64,000 nucleotides of DNA from Liopterus haemorrhoidalis. Its lineage: Eukaryota; Arthropoda; Insecta; Coleoptera; Dytiscidae. The stretch covers positions 56,217,201 through 56,281,200 of the forward strand of contig OZ020616.1 in the NCBI GenBank assembly GCA_963971575.1, written 5' to 3'. The notes under the pieces were generated by a model, which was given only the letters and a program-made list of their open reading frames with translations, had not been told where the DNA came from and did no database searches. The translations under genes and the position numbers were made by a program. Shown one piece after another: positions 10,045-20,463 of this stretch. Position 1 is the stretch's first letter; each line of letters opens with the position of its first letter.

Positions 10045-10324
10045 TAAGACAATTTTTTACCGACCGCCACCATATACCGGGTGAATTATTTAAGGAGCAA
10101 CATACATGTTTCACATATAATGTTAATGAAGTGAGTTATTTCAAAAGCAAAATAGCCATAAAACAAATGCTTATCGTATCCATAGAAAAGACAAAATATT
10201 ATTTTTTTAAATATTTTTTGGACTTAGCTGCTAAGGACATTATTATTTTTGTTTGTATGTAAATATAAACAAACTAATAAAAATTCATTTATTGTTTCTA
10301 ATTTACTATTTTTTAGCCGTCTAG

Positions 10325-10840
10325 GAAAAATCCTTACAGCCGAATTTGCTCGGCACGTGTACACAGACAGACAGATAGAAAGACAGACAGACTAACAAAC
10401 ATCATGCTAAAAATAGTCAAAACTTTTTTTTTTTAATAATATTGTTTTATTGGCCATTAGTTTATGCAACCATATTAGCCAGCTAAATATAAATTCATAC
10501 AATATTTACAACGAAAATACAATAACACATACAATAATTTTATAACATTTTTCTTCATAGCAAAAATTTGGATTTCTTTAGGTATCGCTTTTTAATTTCA
10601 TTAATTTCAGTGGCTAGTTGTAGGTATATTATTTTCTTCTTTTTCTGATTATTATTTTTATTATTATTTTTTATTTTTAATATAAAGAACCTGGCTTTTG
10701 CTATTTTGAACCTTTTTTGTTATATATAGTCAAAACGTTATGTATGGACCTCAATTCGTGGAGATCCATCGAAATCTCGAAATGTCAAAATATCAAATCA
10801 CAATACCTGCCTTATATATGTTGGCGGTCGGTAAAAAAAA
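10325..10840 (-). mobile_element. HINE-B copy 2, with nested retroposon
   Basis: Minus-strand HINE-B: 'gccgaatttgctcggcacgtg', an ACAG-type microsatellite at 10364-10392, 'catgctaaaaatagtcaaaacgttatg', 'gagatccatcgaaatctcg', and the 5' terminus TGGCGGTCGGTAAAAA at the right end. Truncated at its 3' side. A separate plus-strand HINE-B 5' end (ACCGACCGCCA) lies just upstream at 10065-10082. Confidence 0.75.
10424..10725 (-). mobile_element. Retroposon insertion with 11-bp target duplication
   Basis: ATAGTCAAAAC occurs on both sides (10413-10423, 10726-10736) and only once in other HINE-B copies, so the 302 bp between is an insertion. It begins with a T-run (a poly-A tail on the minus strand), preceded in minus-strand sense by AATAAAACAATATTATT, which contains a polyadenylation signal. 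No protein is recognised. Most likely a 5'-truncated non-LTR retroposon or SINE-like copy. Confidence 0.75.
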
Positions 10841-11487
10841 AAGAAAGCCTTCGGGAAGTGGTGATTTCAGACTGTTTTAAAACATAACCCACATATGTCG
10901 ACATGCTCATTATATTTTTCCAAAATTCCGCATAACATAACAAGTCCAGCGTTTAACAACTCCTCTCCTTCAACTACACACTTAAAAGAAGGTGTTGCAA
11001 AATTAAAATGATTTAGTAAGGATATCTGTTTATCATTCATCTATACTATTCTATCCTTTATCATCCTTATCAAATGTCCTATTGGTCTAATCATAAAATA
11101 AAAAATGTAATTGATGCGTCGGTGTTTGTGAAAATCTAATTAACTGAAACATGTACGTTGTGTCAATATCAGGTATTGAGTTATGTTCGTATAACATGGA
11201 ACTGTTTGCTATAGTTGTGTCCTGTTTAAATGCACAATCAATTGACATAAGGCAACAATTGTACCGACAGAACCGGCCCCCCATACTTACATTCTATTTT
11301 ATCTAATTAATATATCAGGCCATTGCGCCATTGCGCATATACAACATACGGCCCTGTTTGTTTTTATATATTCATTTCTATTTCGCGTTATTTGATCTTT
11401 TACTATAACATGTTGTACATCCAGAACTGTAATACAATATTTTCAACAACAAAATAAAATAAGCACAAAAAAAATGATGAAAAAATG
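10841..11487. other. Unassigned stretch
   Basis: No gene or repeat end recognised. A minus-strand 65-codon frame at 11087-11284 has no recognisable motif. Confidence 0.4.
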
Positions 11488-11530
11488 ATGCGACGTGTGA
11501 ATATTCACGAATTTCAGGCTTTTATAGGTA
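11488..11530 (-). repeat. Decayed HINE-A 3' end next to a pogo terminus
   Basis: 'gtgtgaatattcacgaatttcaggcttttataggta' is a diverged minus-strand HINE-A 3' hairpin and subterminal repeat. It stops where the pogo-like end begins, so the pogo element probably inserted at the TA of this sequence. Confidence 0.5.
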
Positions 11531-12240
11531 TACAGGTTACCCCCGTTCAACGCGGGGGATATGTTCTGGACATGATCGCGTTAAACGAAATCGCAATCAA
11601 CGAGGGATTTTTGAAAAAAAAACATTGTAAACCTCGAAAAACACTTTATTTATTAAATAAACATTAAGAATAACAAAAAGGCGTACATTAAATAATTAAT
11701 AATTTATTTATTTTGTTCCACGTTGCAAAAAGGAATCTAGATTCCCTTGTTTGGCCTCTCTACGTTTATTGCGCAAAATTTGCCGATAACTGTCAAGTAA
11801 TGCATTACAGCCACGTTTAACAGCACTCACCCGCTCGTAATCTTCGTCGTTCTCTTCTAACAACTCCATGCATTGATTGTGAAGAGAAAGGGCCTTTTCG
11901 ATGGTTTTAACAGTTAAATTTCGCACGGGAACAGGTTCGTCATTTTCTAGGGCAGTCCATTTCCTGCAGCTCTTCATTAGTCAAAGGTTCACCGTGTGAT
12001 TTTAACAAAGTCTGAATATCATCTTCATCAAAACCTTCGATGCCTTCGGAAATGGCTATATGACTAATACCTTCGATGATATTTTCATAATTGCAATGAA
12101 CTTCAGCAATTTCACATCTGTGGACGATATCAAAATTCAGCTGGACAGATTTTTCGAGAGCAAAGACCTTCTGGAGAGATGGCATTATGAAATTGCCTGA
12201 GCGTTTGTCCAAAGTGATAGAAAATAATGGACAGTACATT
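11531..12240 (-). pseudogene. pogo/Tigger-like transposase C-terminal remnant with terminus
   Basis: Two overlapping minus frames (11940-12239 and 11708-11977, shifted against each other) together read like the C-terminal tail of Tigger/pogo transposases: an acidic segment with LLKSHGEPLTNEELQEM, then NLTVKTIEKALSL, and an end of the form LDSYRQILRNKRR...SLDSFLQR. The terminus TACAGGTTACCCCCGTTCAA, with a GC-rich inverted motif, lies at 11531. The DDE domain and the opposite end are missing. The frameshift at about 11950 shows decay. Confidence 0.7.
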
Positions 12241-13786
12241 TGATAATAAAAGTTTTTTTTAGAATGTACATTTTATTGAATAAAAGGAGAAAAAAAAAAC
12301 GAAGAGACTTATGTAACGACCCAATATTTTATCGAATTTTAGAAATGAGAATCTTTTTTTTAAAGGACATTGTATTATATAGTGTTTAAGGGTCCCAATT
12401 ATCTTGCCCAGGTCCCGAAAAAAACTAGTTACAGCCCTGAGTATTGGTATACAGGACACATTAAAAGACCTGACAATAAACCGATCAAGATGGCGGACTT
12501 ATGTGACTGAGGCCAAAAGTCAACCCAGCTGACAGTGCCCAAAGAAGAAGAAGAAGACCAAATATGGATCAAAGTATTTAAAATAACAAATACAATTGAT
12601 TAACGATTGATAGGAGTTTAAATTAAGTTGCCATTTTAATCCCTAGTTGTTTGTACCTTAGCTGTACATGACGCATTTAATCATAAACGTAGTTACGGGT
12701 TAATTGGCATTGACAATCGTCTGACACTAACAATTTTTAGTGTAATTATTAACAAAAAGAGAGCAATTTTTTACCTTTACTGATTAATTCCTCTTATGGT
12801 CGACTACTAAAAAATGAGTTACATATTTTAACTGCAGTCATCCCTACCTCAAGTTAAAATGATATGATTTTATATGTGGCTTTGTCTCGGGTTAGATTTA
12901 ACTCGAGTAAAAATACTTAATTCAATCTTTAGCAACTGGCTATGAAATATTTTTGACGAAATTTAAATTTATTTTTAATTTGGATTGTAAAAAAATAAAG
13001 TAAGACCTCTATTTAATACTTTTTATGTGAGTATTTAACAGTTTAAATCTGTCCAATTGTAAATTTCCACCTGAACTCTTTTTAAAACTACTAAAATTTG
13101 ATATAAAATTTTTATTATAAGTTTTATTCCACCAACTTTGCGTATATGTCAAGCGGGTAGTATGCCATCAGGCGTATAACAATTTAATTAGGTATATTTT
13201 TTTGTAAAATTTAATTAAATTTCGTGTGATTCCGGGCCTGTATATCTCGTTTACGTCATTTACATATGTCAACCGATTCAGTGTATACCTGTCTGACTAA
13301 TATTGATTCAGACTAATGAAATTATATTGAAATGTATACATGCACTGACGATCTGTTTGTATGATTCTTTCAATCTAATCCGATATTATTTTATTTTACA
13401 GTTAGGGGATTAAAATAAAGCGCAAAGATCACATATTATGTATTTGATATTTTCATCCATGGATTCGGATTAGAAAATTTCATCTTTAAGATTTGTTGTA
13501 CAAAATTAGTTAAAAAGATGAAATCAATCATTTGACAGAAGATCTAACAAGTGAACAGCCCATTTTTAAACTGTTTTTTGTCCATTTTTTAAAAGTTGGA
13601 GTAACCACGAAAAACGATTGATGCAATTAAGCGGACTGGGCGGCCCACTAAGCCTATATACAAGTATTTCCATTCTATTTAAAATAATAGAGGGCCTATT
13701 TTAGTTTTACCGCCCAGGGCCCCCAAACAACTTAATTCGCCACTGCGCCAAATTTCATACAGATCTTAAAAAAAAAAAAAAAAAAC
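12241..13786. other. Unassigned stretch with two small repeat traces
   Basis: No gene recognised. At 12480-12570 there is a ~75-bp sequence ending in a GAA-rich tail that resembles 44045-44118 ('gaggccaaaag', 'cccagctga', 'gtgcccaaagaagaa'); it may be a retroposon 3' end. The GC-rich 12405-12439 (inverse of CAGGGCTGTAACTAG) and 13600-13748 (ending CGCCACTG) look like hAT-type termini without clear partners. Confidence 0.4.
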
Positions 13787-14140
13787 TGGCTCATCGATCA
13801 CAGCAGAAATATACTGCAACCAACTGGACGCAATAATGCCAAAACTTAAAGAAAACAGCCTAGATTGGTCAACAGATCGACTCCTATCTTATTGCATGAT
13901 AACGCTAGACCACACACTGCACAAATGACTGTGGCAAAACTACAGGAATTGGAATTGGAACTTCTTGATACTCACCAGACCTAGCCCCAACTGAATTTCT
14001 TCCGCAATTTGTACAACTTTTTAATAGGAAAACAGTTTAATTCCGACAATGCTGTAAAACTGACCTTCCAGGAATTAATTGACTCTCGTCCGTCAGGGTT
14101 TTATACCTTTGGTCTGAACAACCTGCCGCTTAAATGCTGG

Positions 14141-15097
14141 GTTTACATTGGTAGAGTAGAAGAGCTAGTAACTAGCACAAGTAACTAGGAACTAGTTACT
14201 ATCCCTGTGTAAACAGTTGACAATGTGACTAGTAGAGTACTAGCTTCTAGTAGTTGGGCTAGGATAGCAGCTAGCTCGTCGACGTATTTACTAGCTACTA
14301 TCTTTTCCCCCACTACGCAAAATTAATTCATTTCAAATTGGCGGCAAGCGGTAAATTGTCATAACAAATAGAAAAAACCCATATCAGGTAAGTTACAATT
14401 TATTTACATAAATTGCGTAACATTGATTTTTTAATTGATGATTTCTGAAATCATCTGTGAAATAGCTGCCTTTGATACACAAAAAAGATAAAGGTTGTAG
14501 ACTACGATAACTATTTCCTGTGGCTAGGAAATAAAGCGTTAATTCAAATTTTATTCTTGCTGGAATCGCATCCCTTATTAGTGTATCAGTATTAATGAAC
14601 TAACTAAATTTAATAGCCTATTAAAATCATCTGGTGTCATTCTTAAACACAGTCTGTACTCTTTTTGAACTTCCATGGCTAATTCACGAAATAGAAGGAC
14701 TGATGCGCAATGGGTAGTTCTTCTAACAATCCATTTTTTAACCCATTTTTGTTTAGGCTTATATTCTGTACCGATTACTTCAATAAGACAATCAGTTATT
14801 TCCTCCACAAGAAATGATGTAAAACAAAATACCATTTTTTTAATGGAATCGTGCCGGCCACGATGTATATTCATATTCATAAACTATTTTTTGATAAAAT
14901 AGTTTAGGTTTGACAAAAAGATAATTGCACAACAAAATCACAGTGAAGATGTCAAATGTGTTTTCACACTTACTATCCAGAAAAAAAGATAGTATGCCAA
15001 TTGTGTACAAACACCTACTATCCCGAAAATAAAATAGTAGGGTAAAGCGCGTAGTACTTGCGCTAGTTACTAGCTCTTTTACTCTACCAATGTAAAC
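14141..15097 (-). mobile_element. PIF/Harbinger element, internally deleted
   Basis: 957 bp between GTTTACATTGGTAGAGTA and (inverse) TACTCTACCAATGTAAAC, with inverted repeats of about 50 bp and CTGG on both sides (14137-14140, 15098-15101). A CWG-type duplication is known for some animal Harbinger elements. Many CTAGTAACTA-like motifs cluster near both ends. Inside is an intact minus frame with the Harbinger N-terminal region but no catalytic domain, so the copy is non-autonomous. Confidence 0.8.
14578..14880 (-). CDS. Harbinger transposase N-terminal fragment, 100 codons
   Basis: An uninterrupted frame starting at 14880. Residues ~45-95 contain 'KKWIVRRTTHCASVLLFREL' and 'RLCLRMTPDDFNRLLNLVS', matching the N-terminal part of Harbinger/HARBI1-like nucleases (W+..W..RR..G....L..EL....F..+LRM....F..LL). 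That family normally continues with a DDE domain of about 170 residues, which is absent. The frame ends in 'LVSSLILIH' after the conserved part. It is free of stops although its element lacks the rest of the gene, possibly because the insertion is young. Confidence 0.55.
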   Translation of the reverse strand: MNMNIHRGRHDSIKKMVFCFTSFLVEEITDCLIEVIGTEYKPKQKWVKKWIVRRTTHCASVLLFRELAMEVQKEYRLCLRMTPDDFNRLLNLVSSLILIH

Positions 15098-15132
15098 CTG
15101 GCAAAATGGCAAATAATTTGATGAATAAAATA

Positions 15133-16010
15133 ATAGGGGATAGGCATGATTTTTTTAATTTTTTTTATTATATTCCTCTTGTTGCATATAAAAATAAAAA
15201 ACAGTTTTTAATTTTTTGTTTGTTTTTAATTTGAAGGCTTAAAAAAATCATAAAGTATGTAGCGCGCGAAATCGACGTGTGACGTCATACCCTCCTAACT
15301 GACACATGACACTACTAGTCTACACAGCGTACATAGTCTGTTGTGAACTTATTTGTTTGTATAACTTTTATAGGTTATGTAAAGTTAGAGTGATTTTAAT
15401 TAAAATAAAGTTTAATTCTATAAAAACAATTTATACATGTTTACCGAATTAAATTTTATATTAAAATATATAAAATATGGAAGATCCAGGCCCCAGTACT
15501 TCGAAACATAGTCGAAAATATTGTTTAGTACCAATGTGCACAAATAGTTCAATTAGAAATCCAAAAAAATAATTTATATCATTACCTGATGACGAAAAAC
15601 AACAGAAAAGCTATGAGGCGAAATAAAACCGATATTTCAGAAAAAAGTAAACTTTATGTTTGTGAAGACCATTTTAATGTGAGTATATATATTTTATAAA
15701 TTATTTTAATAATAAATGCGTGAAAAATTGTTTAAATCAAATACAAAACTCTAAAACAATACAATATAAACACGTAAACATTATGTTTTTTCTGTATCTG
15801 TGACGTCAAACCCTTACAGTCTCAGTCGTATCTACTCGGCAACCTTCGCGGCGTGGTCGGCTTATTTCAAATTTACAATATTTTAATTAAAAAATTTGGC
15901 TATAATATTAATTAAAATGTGATTTTTGTTGTGTTAGGTGACATAACTAACATTAAAATATCAAAAAAATGTAGTTTTAAGGAAATATAAATTTTATGCG
16001 TATCCCCTAT
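15133..16010 (+). mobile_element. THAP-domain DNA transposon, non-autonomous, copy 1
   Basis: Inverse ends ATAGGGGATAGGCATGA and TATGCGTATCCCCTAT. Nearly identical over its full length to 55420-56854 once the insertion in that copy is removed. It carries the THAP-type exon described separately. THAP domains at the N-terminus are known from P-element and related transposases. No clear target duplication was seen, so the superfamily remains open. Its site 'gcgtacatagtctg' at about 15330 is the empty site for the element in copy 2. Confidence 0.75.
15477..15678 (+). pseudogene. THAP zinc-finger first exon, two lesions
   Basis: Starts ATG (MEDPGPSTSKHSRKYC). Pieces in two frames give the THAP pattern: KYCLVPMCTNS (first two zinc-binding Cys), ISLPDDEKQQK, RRNKTDISEKSK and LYVCEDHFNV (C..HF with the last zinc ligands). 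It is followed at once by a splice-donor-like GTGAGT at 15679. An in-frame stop after 'NPKK' and a small disruption at 'aaagctatgagg', where the conserved Trp is expected, break the frame. Both lesions are shared with copy 2, so they predate amplification. Confidence 0.65.
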
Positions 16011-17216
16011 TCCTTATATTTGTAACTTATTAACCAACTTTGCCTTTTTTTTCTACAAATTTCATACTTAACGACCTAATATTTTTAGACATACTGTTCT
16101 TAAAGAAGTTTTAAGTAACTAACATAAAATTCCCGTATCTCGCAATGAGTTTTCTTCAATTCATTGGGACAATAGTAAAGTTTTCCGTAAAAGCCATTCG
16201 CCGTGATATGTGATGTGTCTGGGTGATGGTTGTCGTAAACGTGATTCCGGGATGTTCCGGGAGCTGGAGTCTCTCCGGAAATGGCCACCTAAGATGCACC
16301 GTACACACCGTACAGATTTATTTTACTGCTTCGCCCGGACTCAACTCACACATACCAATGAGAGTTTATAGTCCGGCTATATATGTTTGTTACTCTGAGT
16401 GTTTCTCTGTCTGTCTGTCTGTTTGTATAAGTGTAAGTGTATATACGTGTATAAGCGTAAATGTCTGTAGGTATGTTTGTGAGTACAGGTAATTAGATAC
16501 AACTATAAAACAGTACTATAATATAATTTTTCAAGTATAGTTTTTATGGCACATATTTCTTAATAATTTGTTATAGTTTTAGGATTTTTTAAGAAAAGAA
16601 AAAACCCTTATATCGTTCAGAGCCGTAGGGGCGAGAGGTCTGACAAGGGCGCGTGGCCTAATGAGGCGCGCTATTTTGTGTATTTGGTTTATTAAAAGCA
16701 GTGGCAGGTGAAAACCTTTTTTTTGCTCGATGCCGTATTTGAGGAGCAAGGACCCTTTTTTTTCCTATAATTTTTACATCACTTGTATTTGTAGAGTGAG
16801 GACATTTTTTTGCTCATTACTTGTATTTGAGGAAGTAAATTTTATCAATCTACTTTATACGCATACTTATTTTTGCATTTTTTACATCCATGAATTTGAA
16901 TTACATTATTTTTTGCATGTCCACACCATAAAAAATAACGAAATATTAAAAATAAATGAAACGTCCAGATCGCAAGTTTTTAACTGCAAACTTCTGCAGA
17001 ACCGAAAATATGTTTTCTACCGTTACACCCACTCAATGAAAATCACCACAATATAATAACAAGTGGAGCTGTCAATACATCACATCACATAACTTAGAGA
17101 CGAAATAATTGTTTTACGTAAAGTTGTAAATAAATTGAGAGAGAGAGGGGGGGGGAGAAAGATCATTGTTTCAAAATAAGTGAATATTACAAAAATTCGC
17201 ATCGCAGGTCTGTATC
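16011..17216. other. Unassigned stretch with a GC-richer patch and a minisatellite
   Basis: 16190-16370 is GC-richer than its surroundings, with a short minus frame (16100-16288, MAISGETPAPGTS...) of unknown meaning. At 16640-16850 'cagagccgtaggggcg' begins a hAT-like sequence containing about three diverged units of the 'gtgaggacctttttttgctcatcacttg' minisatellite. GA- and G-rich simple sequence lies at 17136-17160. Confidence 0.4.
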
Positions 17217-17268
17217 TTTTTTTTCCTTTTATTTGTTGGCTTTAACAGCTTTGGCTATTAGCCAGGTA
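17217..17268 (-). repeat. SINE 3' tail fragment
   Basis: T-run followed by 'ttggctttaacagctttggctattagcc', matching the 3' end of the SINE at 3198-3353. The tRNA-like head is absent. Confidence 0.5.
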
Positions 17269-17350
17269 TAAATGAAGAGATTAAAGGTTTTTAAAATCAC
17301 ATTTATAATTTGATATTTTCTGACATAAATAATTTCATAAATATCTAGAG

Positions 17351-17604
17351 CAAGGGTCGGCAACCTTTTTGTCAATAAGGGCGCAATATAAATTCAAATG
17401 TTATTGAGAGCGCATAAAACCGTAAAATATGTAAACAGTCGTGGTTCGCAAGGTCGTCTAATCTAGCGCTGATCGCTCAAGTCGAATCACCAATAGATGC
17501 GATGTGGATATTGGGCTCAGTATATATGTGTCTCGATAGCGAGGGCGCATAAAAATCACACGGAGGCGCCACGGCGCCCGCGGGCACCGTGTTGCCGACC
17601 CCTG
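17351..17604. mobile_element. hAT MITE with CAGGGGTCGGCAA-type ends
   Basis: Left end CAAGGGTCGGCAACC and right end GTTGCCGACCCCTG, flanked by a perfect 8-bp ATCTAGAG (17343-17350, 17605-17612). The CAGGGGTCGGCAA terminus is a well-known hAT end. It contains two 'gagcgcataaaa/gagggcgcataaaa' motifs but no transposase. The long minus frame crossing it is incidental. Confidence 0.9.
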
Positions 17605-18860
17605 ATCTAGAGAGTTTGTAGCAAGAAGCGTCTGAATATTGGTAGGAAAGGATATTTTTGGACAGCTAAATTTTATGAATAAGTTACTATTGCGAAAATG
17701 AATTAGGCATTCAAACAATAAATGGTTCGAATCGCTGACAGACAAATTATCACACGGACAGAAAGGAGAAGAAACCATAGTAATTCTATGTCGATGATAT
17801 GGAGAGAAGGTGTGATTAAACCTAAACCGGATAAAAGTGCATATAAAAGATCTGATTTGGTGAGAAGAAAACCAAAGTTTTCTAGGAAGAAGAGGTTGAA
17901 TTTGACCATAGTATGATCCTTTGAACCATGAACCATGAACCATGTATATTCTTGTTGCCATTGGTTGTATATGGAAGATTTGAAGATTGACATAATCTCA
18001 TTACTGTGAGGAATATTTAACAGGGAGCCATTTACAGCTGCTTCTTTGGTTGGTTATTTCCAGGATAGGATTTTTAGATTTTTTAAAGGTTTTGGCAGTA
18101 CCGGCTAGGCCTTAGGATGAATGGATTGAATGAGCGAAGAAATTCCAATCGGAATAATAATTTATTTTTTTTCTAAAAAAAAAACAAACACCTTCAGACC
18201 CTGAAAATCGCAGGGCTTTCAGGGCCTTAGGCCTAAACATAAACCCGGCACAATATTTTGTATTTTGTTGTAGAAAGTCTTCTTTTATGTTTCAGCTTGC
18301 GCCGTTAAAATATTAAATTTTTTGTTAGAACCAAATTTTCTACTCCAAAAAAATCTTGAACCCCAAATGTTTTCGTAAACAAATCTAATAAATTCCATGC
18401 CTTATCAACTTACAATTACATTTCTTAGCCGGGAATGATATCGTGGAGCACCCTAGTTTTAGAGGGTGTACAGTGAGGTGGTGCAGCCGGGGGGGGGGGG
18501 GGATGTAATGTGACAGGGCACATATACAAGTTATAACGCTCTCCCCTGGACTGTCTTGATTGGCTCTAGCTCCACTAATCCCACTAAAGCCCTGGCGGCC
18601 GCGAACTTCCAACCGCCCCCGACCTTCGGGAACAGCTATCGACTTGATTACGGGACAGGGGCGGCGAGAAAGGGGGCAGAGAAAAGGACACAACAAAAGG
18701 GATCAGTTAAATATATTACAAGTCTTGAGATTTCTAAATGCTTATTATATATTTTTGGACAAATAAAAGAATTTTGGTATAAGAAAGAAATAATTGATAA
18801 AATTGATTTACTCAACAAAAGAGTTTACCAAGCATCGTGTCAAGATTGCTCAGATATATA
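17605..18860 (+). other. Unassigned stretch, G-tract, GC-rich patch, possible Penelope-like piece
   Basis: A tract of about 14 G lies near 18489-18502. 18555-18690 is GC-rich and contains NotI-like 'gcggccgc'. A plus frame at 18556-18879 ends with KRVYQASCQDCSDIY, which resembles the start of the GIY-YIG endonuclease domain of Penelope-like retroelements (VYK..C..C...YIG) just before mariner M1a interrupts it. The Penelope reading is tentative because the catalytic GQT-R part does not follow on the other side of the mariner. Confidence 0.35.
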
Positions 18861-18937
18861 TAAGAGGTGTGTAAATTAAGTAACCGGACTGGCAACATAA
18901 AAAACACGATTTTGACAATCGGCCGGCAGTCAAATTT

Positions 18938-19655
18938 TTGAGTATCTATGTGGATCCTGTTCGGCAATGGAGCCAACATGTCAATCATCTTTGTGTTCAA
19001 CTCCGAAAAAACACATATTTATTTAGACACCTCTATAACTCAGTCTCGTTAGATGTAACCTTACTAGCATACTTCGGACTCTTCCAATCTGCAATGATCT
19101 ACGGGATTCTAGTTTGGAGCCCAAGTTAAAAGAGTATTCAGCTTACAACGAAAAGTTGTACGAATTATAATGGGTGTTTCATATAGAGAAGATTGCCGAG
19201 AAATATTCGCTTAATTAAAAATAATGACTTATCCGACTCTTTACATCTTTCACTCTGCACTCTTTGTTCATAAGAACCAATCCAAGTTTACCACTCATGA
19301 TCAAATACACAAATACAACACTAGAAATAAGAACAATATATGTCCGAAATGAGACTTAACAGGACACGAAACAGTATAAACTTTTATGCAATTAATTTCT
19401 ACAACACTACCGGAGGAGTTTAGGTTGTTTCCATTTGCAAAATTCAAAAATGTACTAAAGAAGATTCTAACATCATATCCAATATGAAGAATTTTTTGCC
19501 CTATATTTTGAGACATTGATGAACGAATAACTCATATTTTTTCTGAAATTACTTTGCACCTCAGTTTCAAAAGTACCTGAGTGACTAAAATCAACATATT
19601 GTAACTTGGTCAATAAATAATAATAATTATTATTATTATTAAAAAAACATAGCCT
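18938..19655 (+). pseudogene. 5'-truncated LINE reverse transcriptase C-terminus, (TAA)n tail
   Basis: Frames read 'WSQHVNHLCVQLRKNTYL', 'DVTLLAYFGLFQSAMIYG', 'ILVWSP', 'QRKVVRIIMGVSYREDC', 'YNTRNKNN' and 'STTLPEEFRLFPFAKFKN', the region after the catalytic box in non-LTR reverse transcriptases of Jockey/CR1-like type. It has stops and shifts. It ends in 'aataaataataataattattattatt', a TAA-type tail as in several insect LINEs. Inserted inside mariner M1a in the same orientation. Confidence 0.65.
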
Positions 19656-19806
19656 TTGATCTGGCGACATTTGGGACGCGGAACTTGGAGGGGCGACAGG
19701 TGAACAGATGTGATACCCCTTCAGTACGAGTTTGAACTTGCTAGAGTCATTTTGTTCTCCGTAGCAATTTCTTTCGTGAAACAGATTTTTCTAGTGCATT
19801 CTAAAA

Positions 19807-20463
19807 ATGAGTGACATTCATTTCGAGCAACGGTGTGCTATCAGGTTTTGCTTTAGACTTGGCCACAGTGCAACGGAAACTTTTGCGAAACTTCAGCAGG
19901 CCTACGGAGACAGTGTTTTGTCAAGGATCCAGGTTTTTTGGTGGTTTAAGGCATTTTTAGAAGGAAGAGAGTTGATTGAATATTAATGACGCAGCGGAAG
20001 GCCTTCATCTTCAAGAACCGATGAAAATGCCGACAGAATCCGGGATTTTGGATCAGATCGTCTGTAGTCAGAATGATCGAGGAAGAGTTGAATTTGACTC
20101 ACACTACCATTCATCAGATTTTAACCAATGAATTGGGATGAGAAAAATCTGCGCAAAAATGGTTCCAAAAAACCTTTTTTAATAAACGAGTTTTTGGCCA
20201 GTAAAAACATTCCTGTGGCCCCTCTGTGGCTTCTTTATTTGCCTGCTTGAGTCCTTGTTTTTTTCCTCTTCCCAAGATTAAAAACTCACCACAAGGGACG
20301 TCATTTTGGGACACTCGAAAACATTCAAACGTCCGTAATCGACCAGCTGAGACCTATTCCAGTATCCGAGTTCCAGCACTGCTATGAGGATTGGAAGAAG
20401 CGTCTCCAGCACTGTGTGGCTTCCCAAGGAAGTTATTTTGAGGGAGACAATATTGAATTGTAA
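19807..20463 (+). pseudogene. Mariner M1a transposase, catalytic centre deleted
   Basis: N-terminal helix-turn-helix: MSDIHFEQRCAIRFCFRLG, then 'GDSVLSRIQVFWWFKAF' and 'SGRPSSSRTDEN'. The second helix-turn-helix ends 'THTTIHQILTNELG'. The text then jumps to 'INEFLASKN' and the C-terminal part 'KGRHFGTLENIQTSVIDQL...SQGSYFEGDNIEL'. The central segment with the first two Asp of the DDD triad is missing. Stops occur at about 19981 and beyond. M1b and M1c have a deletion in the same region, so a deleted form probably spread. Confidence 0.7.

Larger units (their letters stand above)
13787..15125 (+). pseudogene. Mariner transposase C-terminal remnant split by a Harbinger element
   Basis: From 13787 the decayed frames read like the second half of a mariner transposase: 'ITAEIYCNQLD', then 'MITLDHTLHK' where HHDNARPH is expected, then 'PSPN' for the SPDLAPT motif, and 'NSDNAVK', 'SRPSGFY', 'NNLPLKW' at the end. 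Several stops and shifts are present. After 'ttaaatg' the Harbinger element at 14141-15097 intervenes, and the mariner resumes at 15102 as 'caaaatggcaaataatttgatga'. Inactive. Confidence 0.65.

Noticed and set aside
15756..16010. Second exon of the THAP transposase after GTGAGT
   Set aside because: No acceptor with a following open frame was recognised before the right terminus.
17458..17961. 167-codon minus frame as a gene
   Set aside because: It runs through a hAT MITE with an intact 8-bp duplication and ends in unrelated sequence; no domain.
18385..18696. 103-codon minus frame as a gene
   Set aside because: It crosses a poly-G tract and overlaps a frame on the other strand; no recognisable motif.
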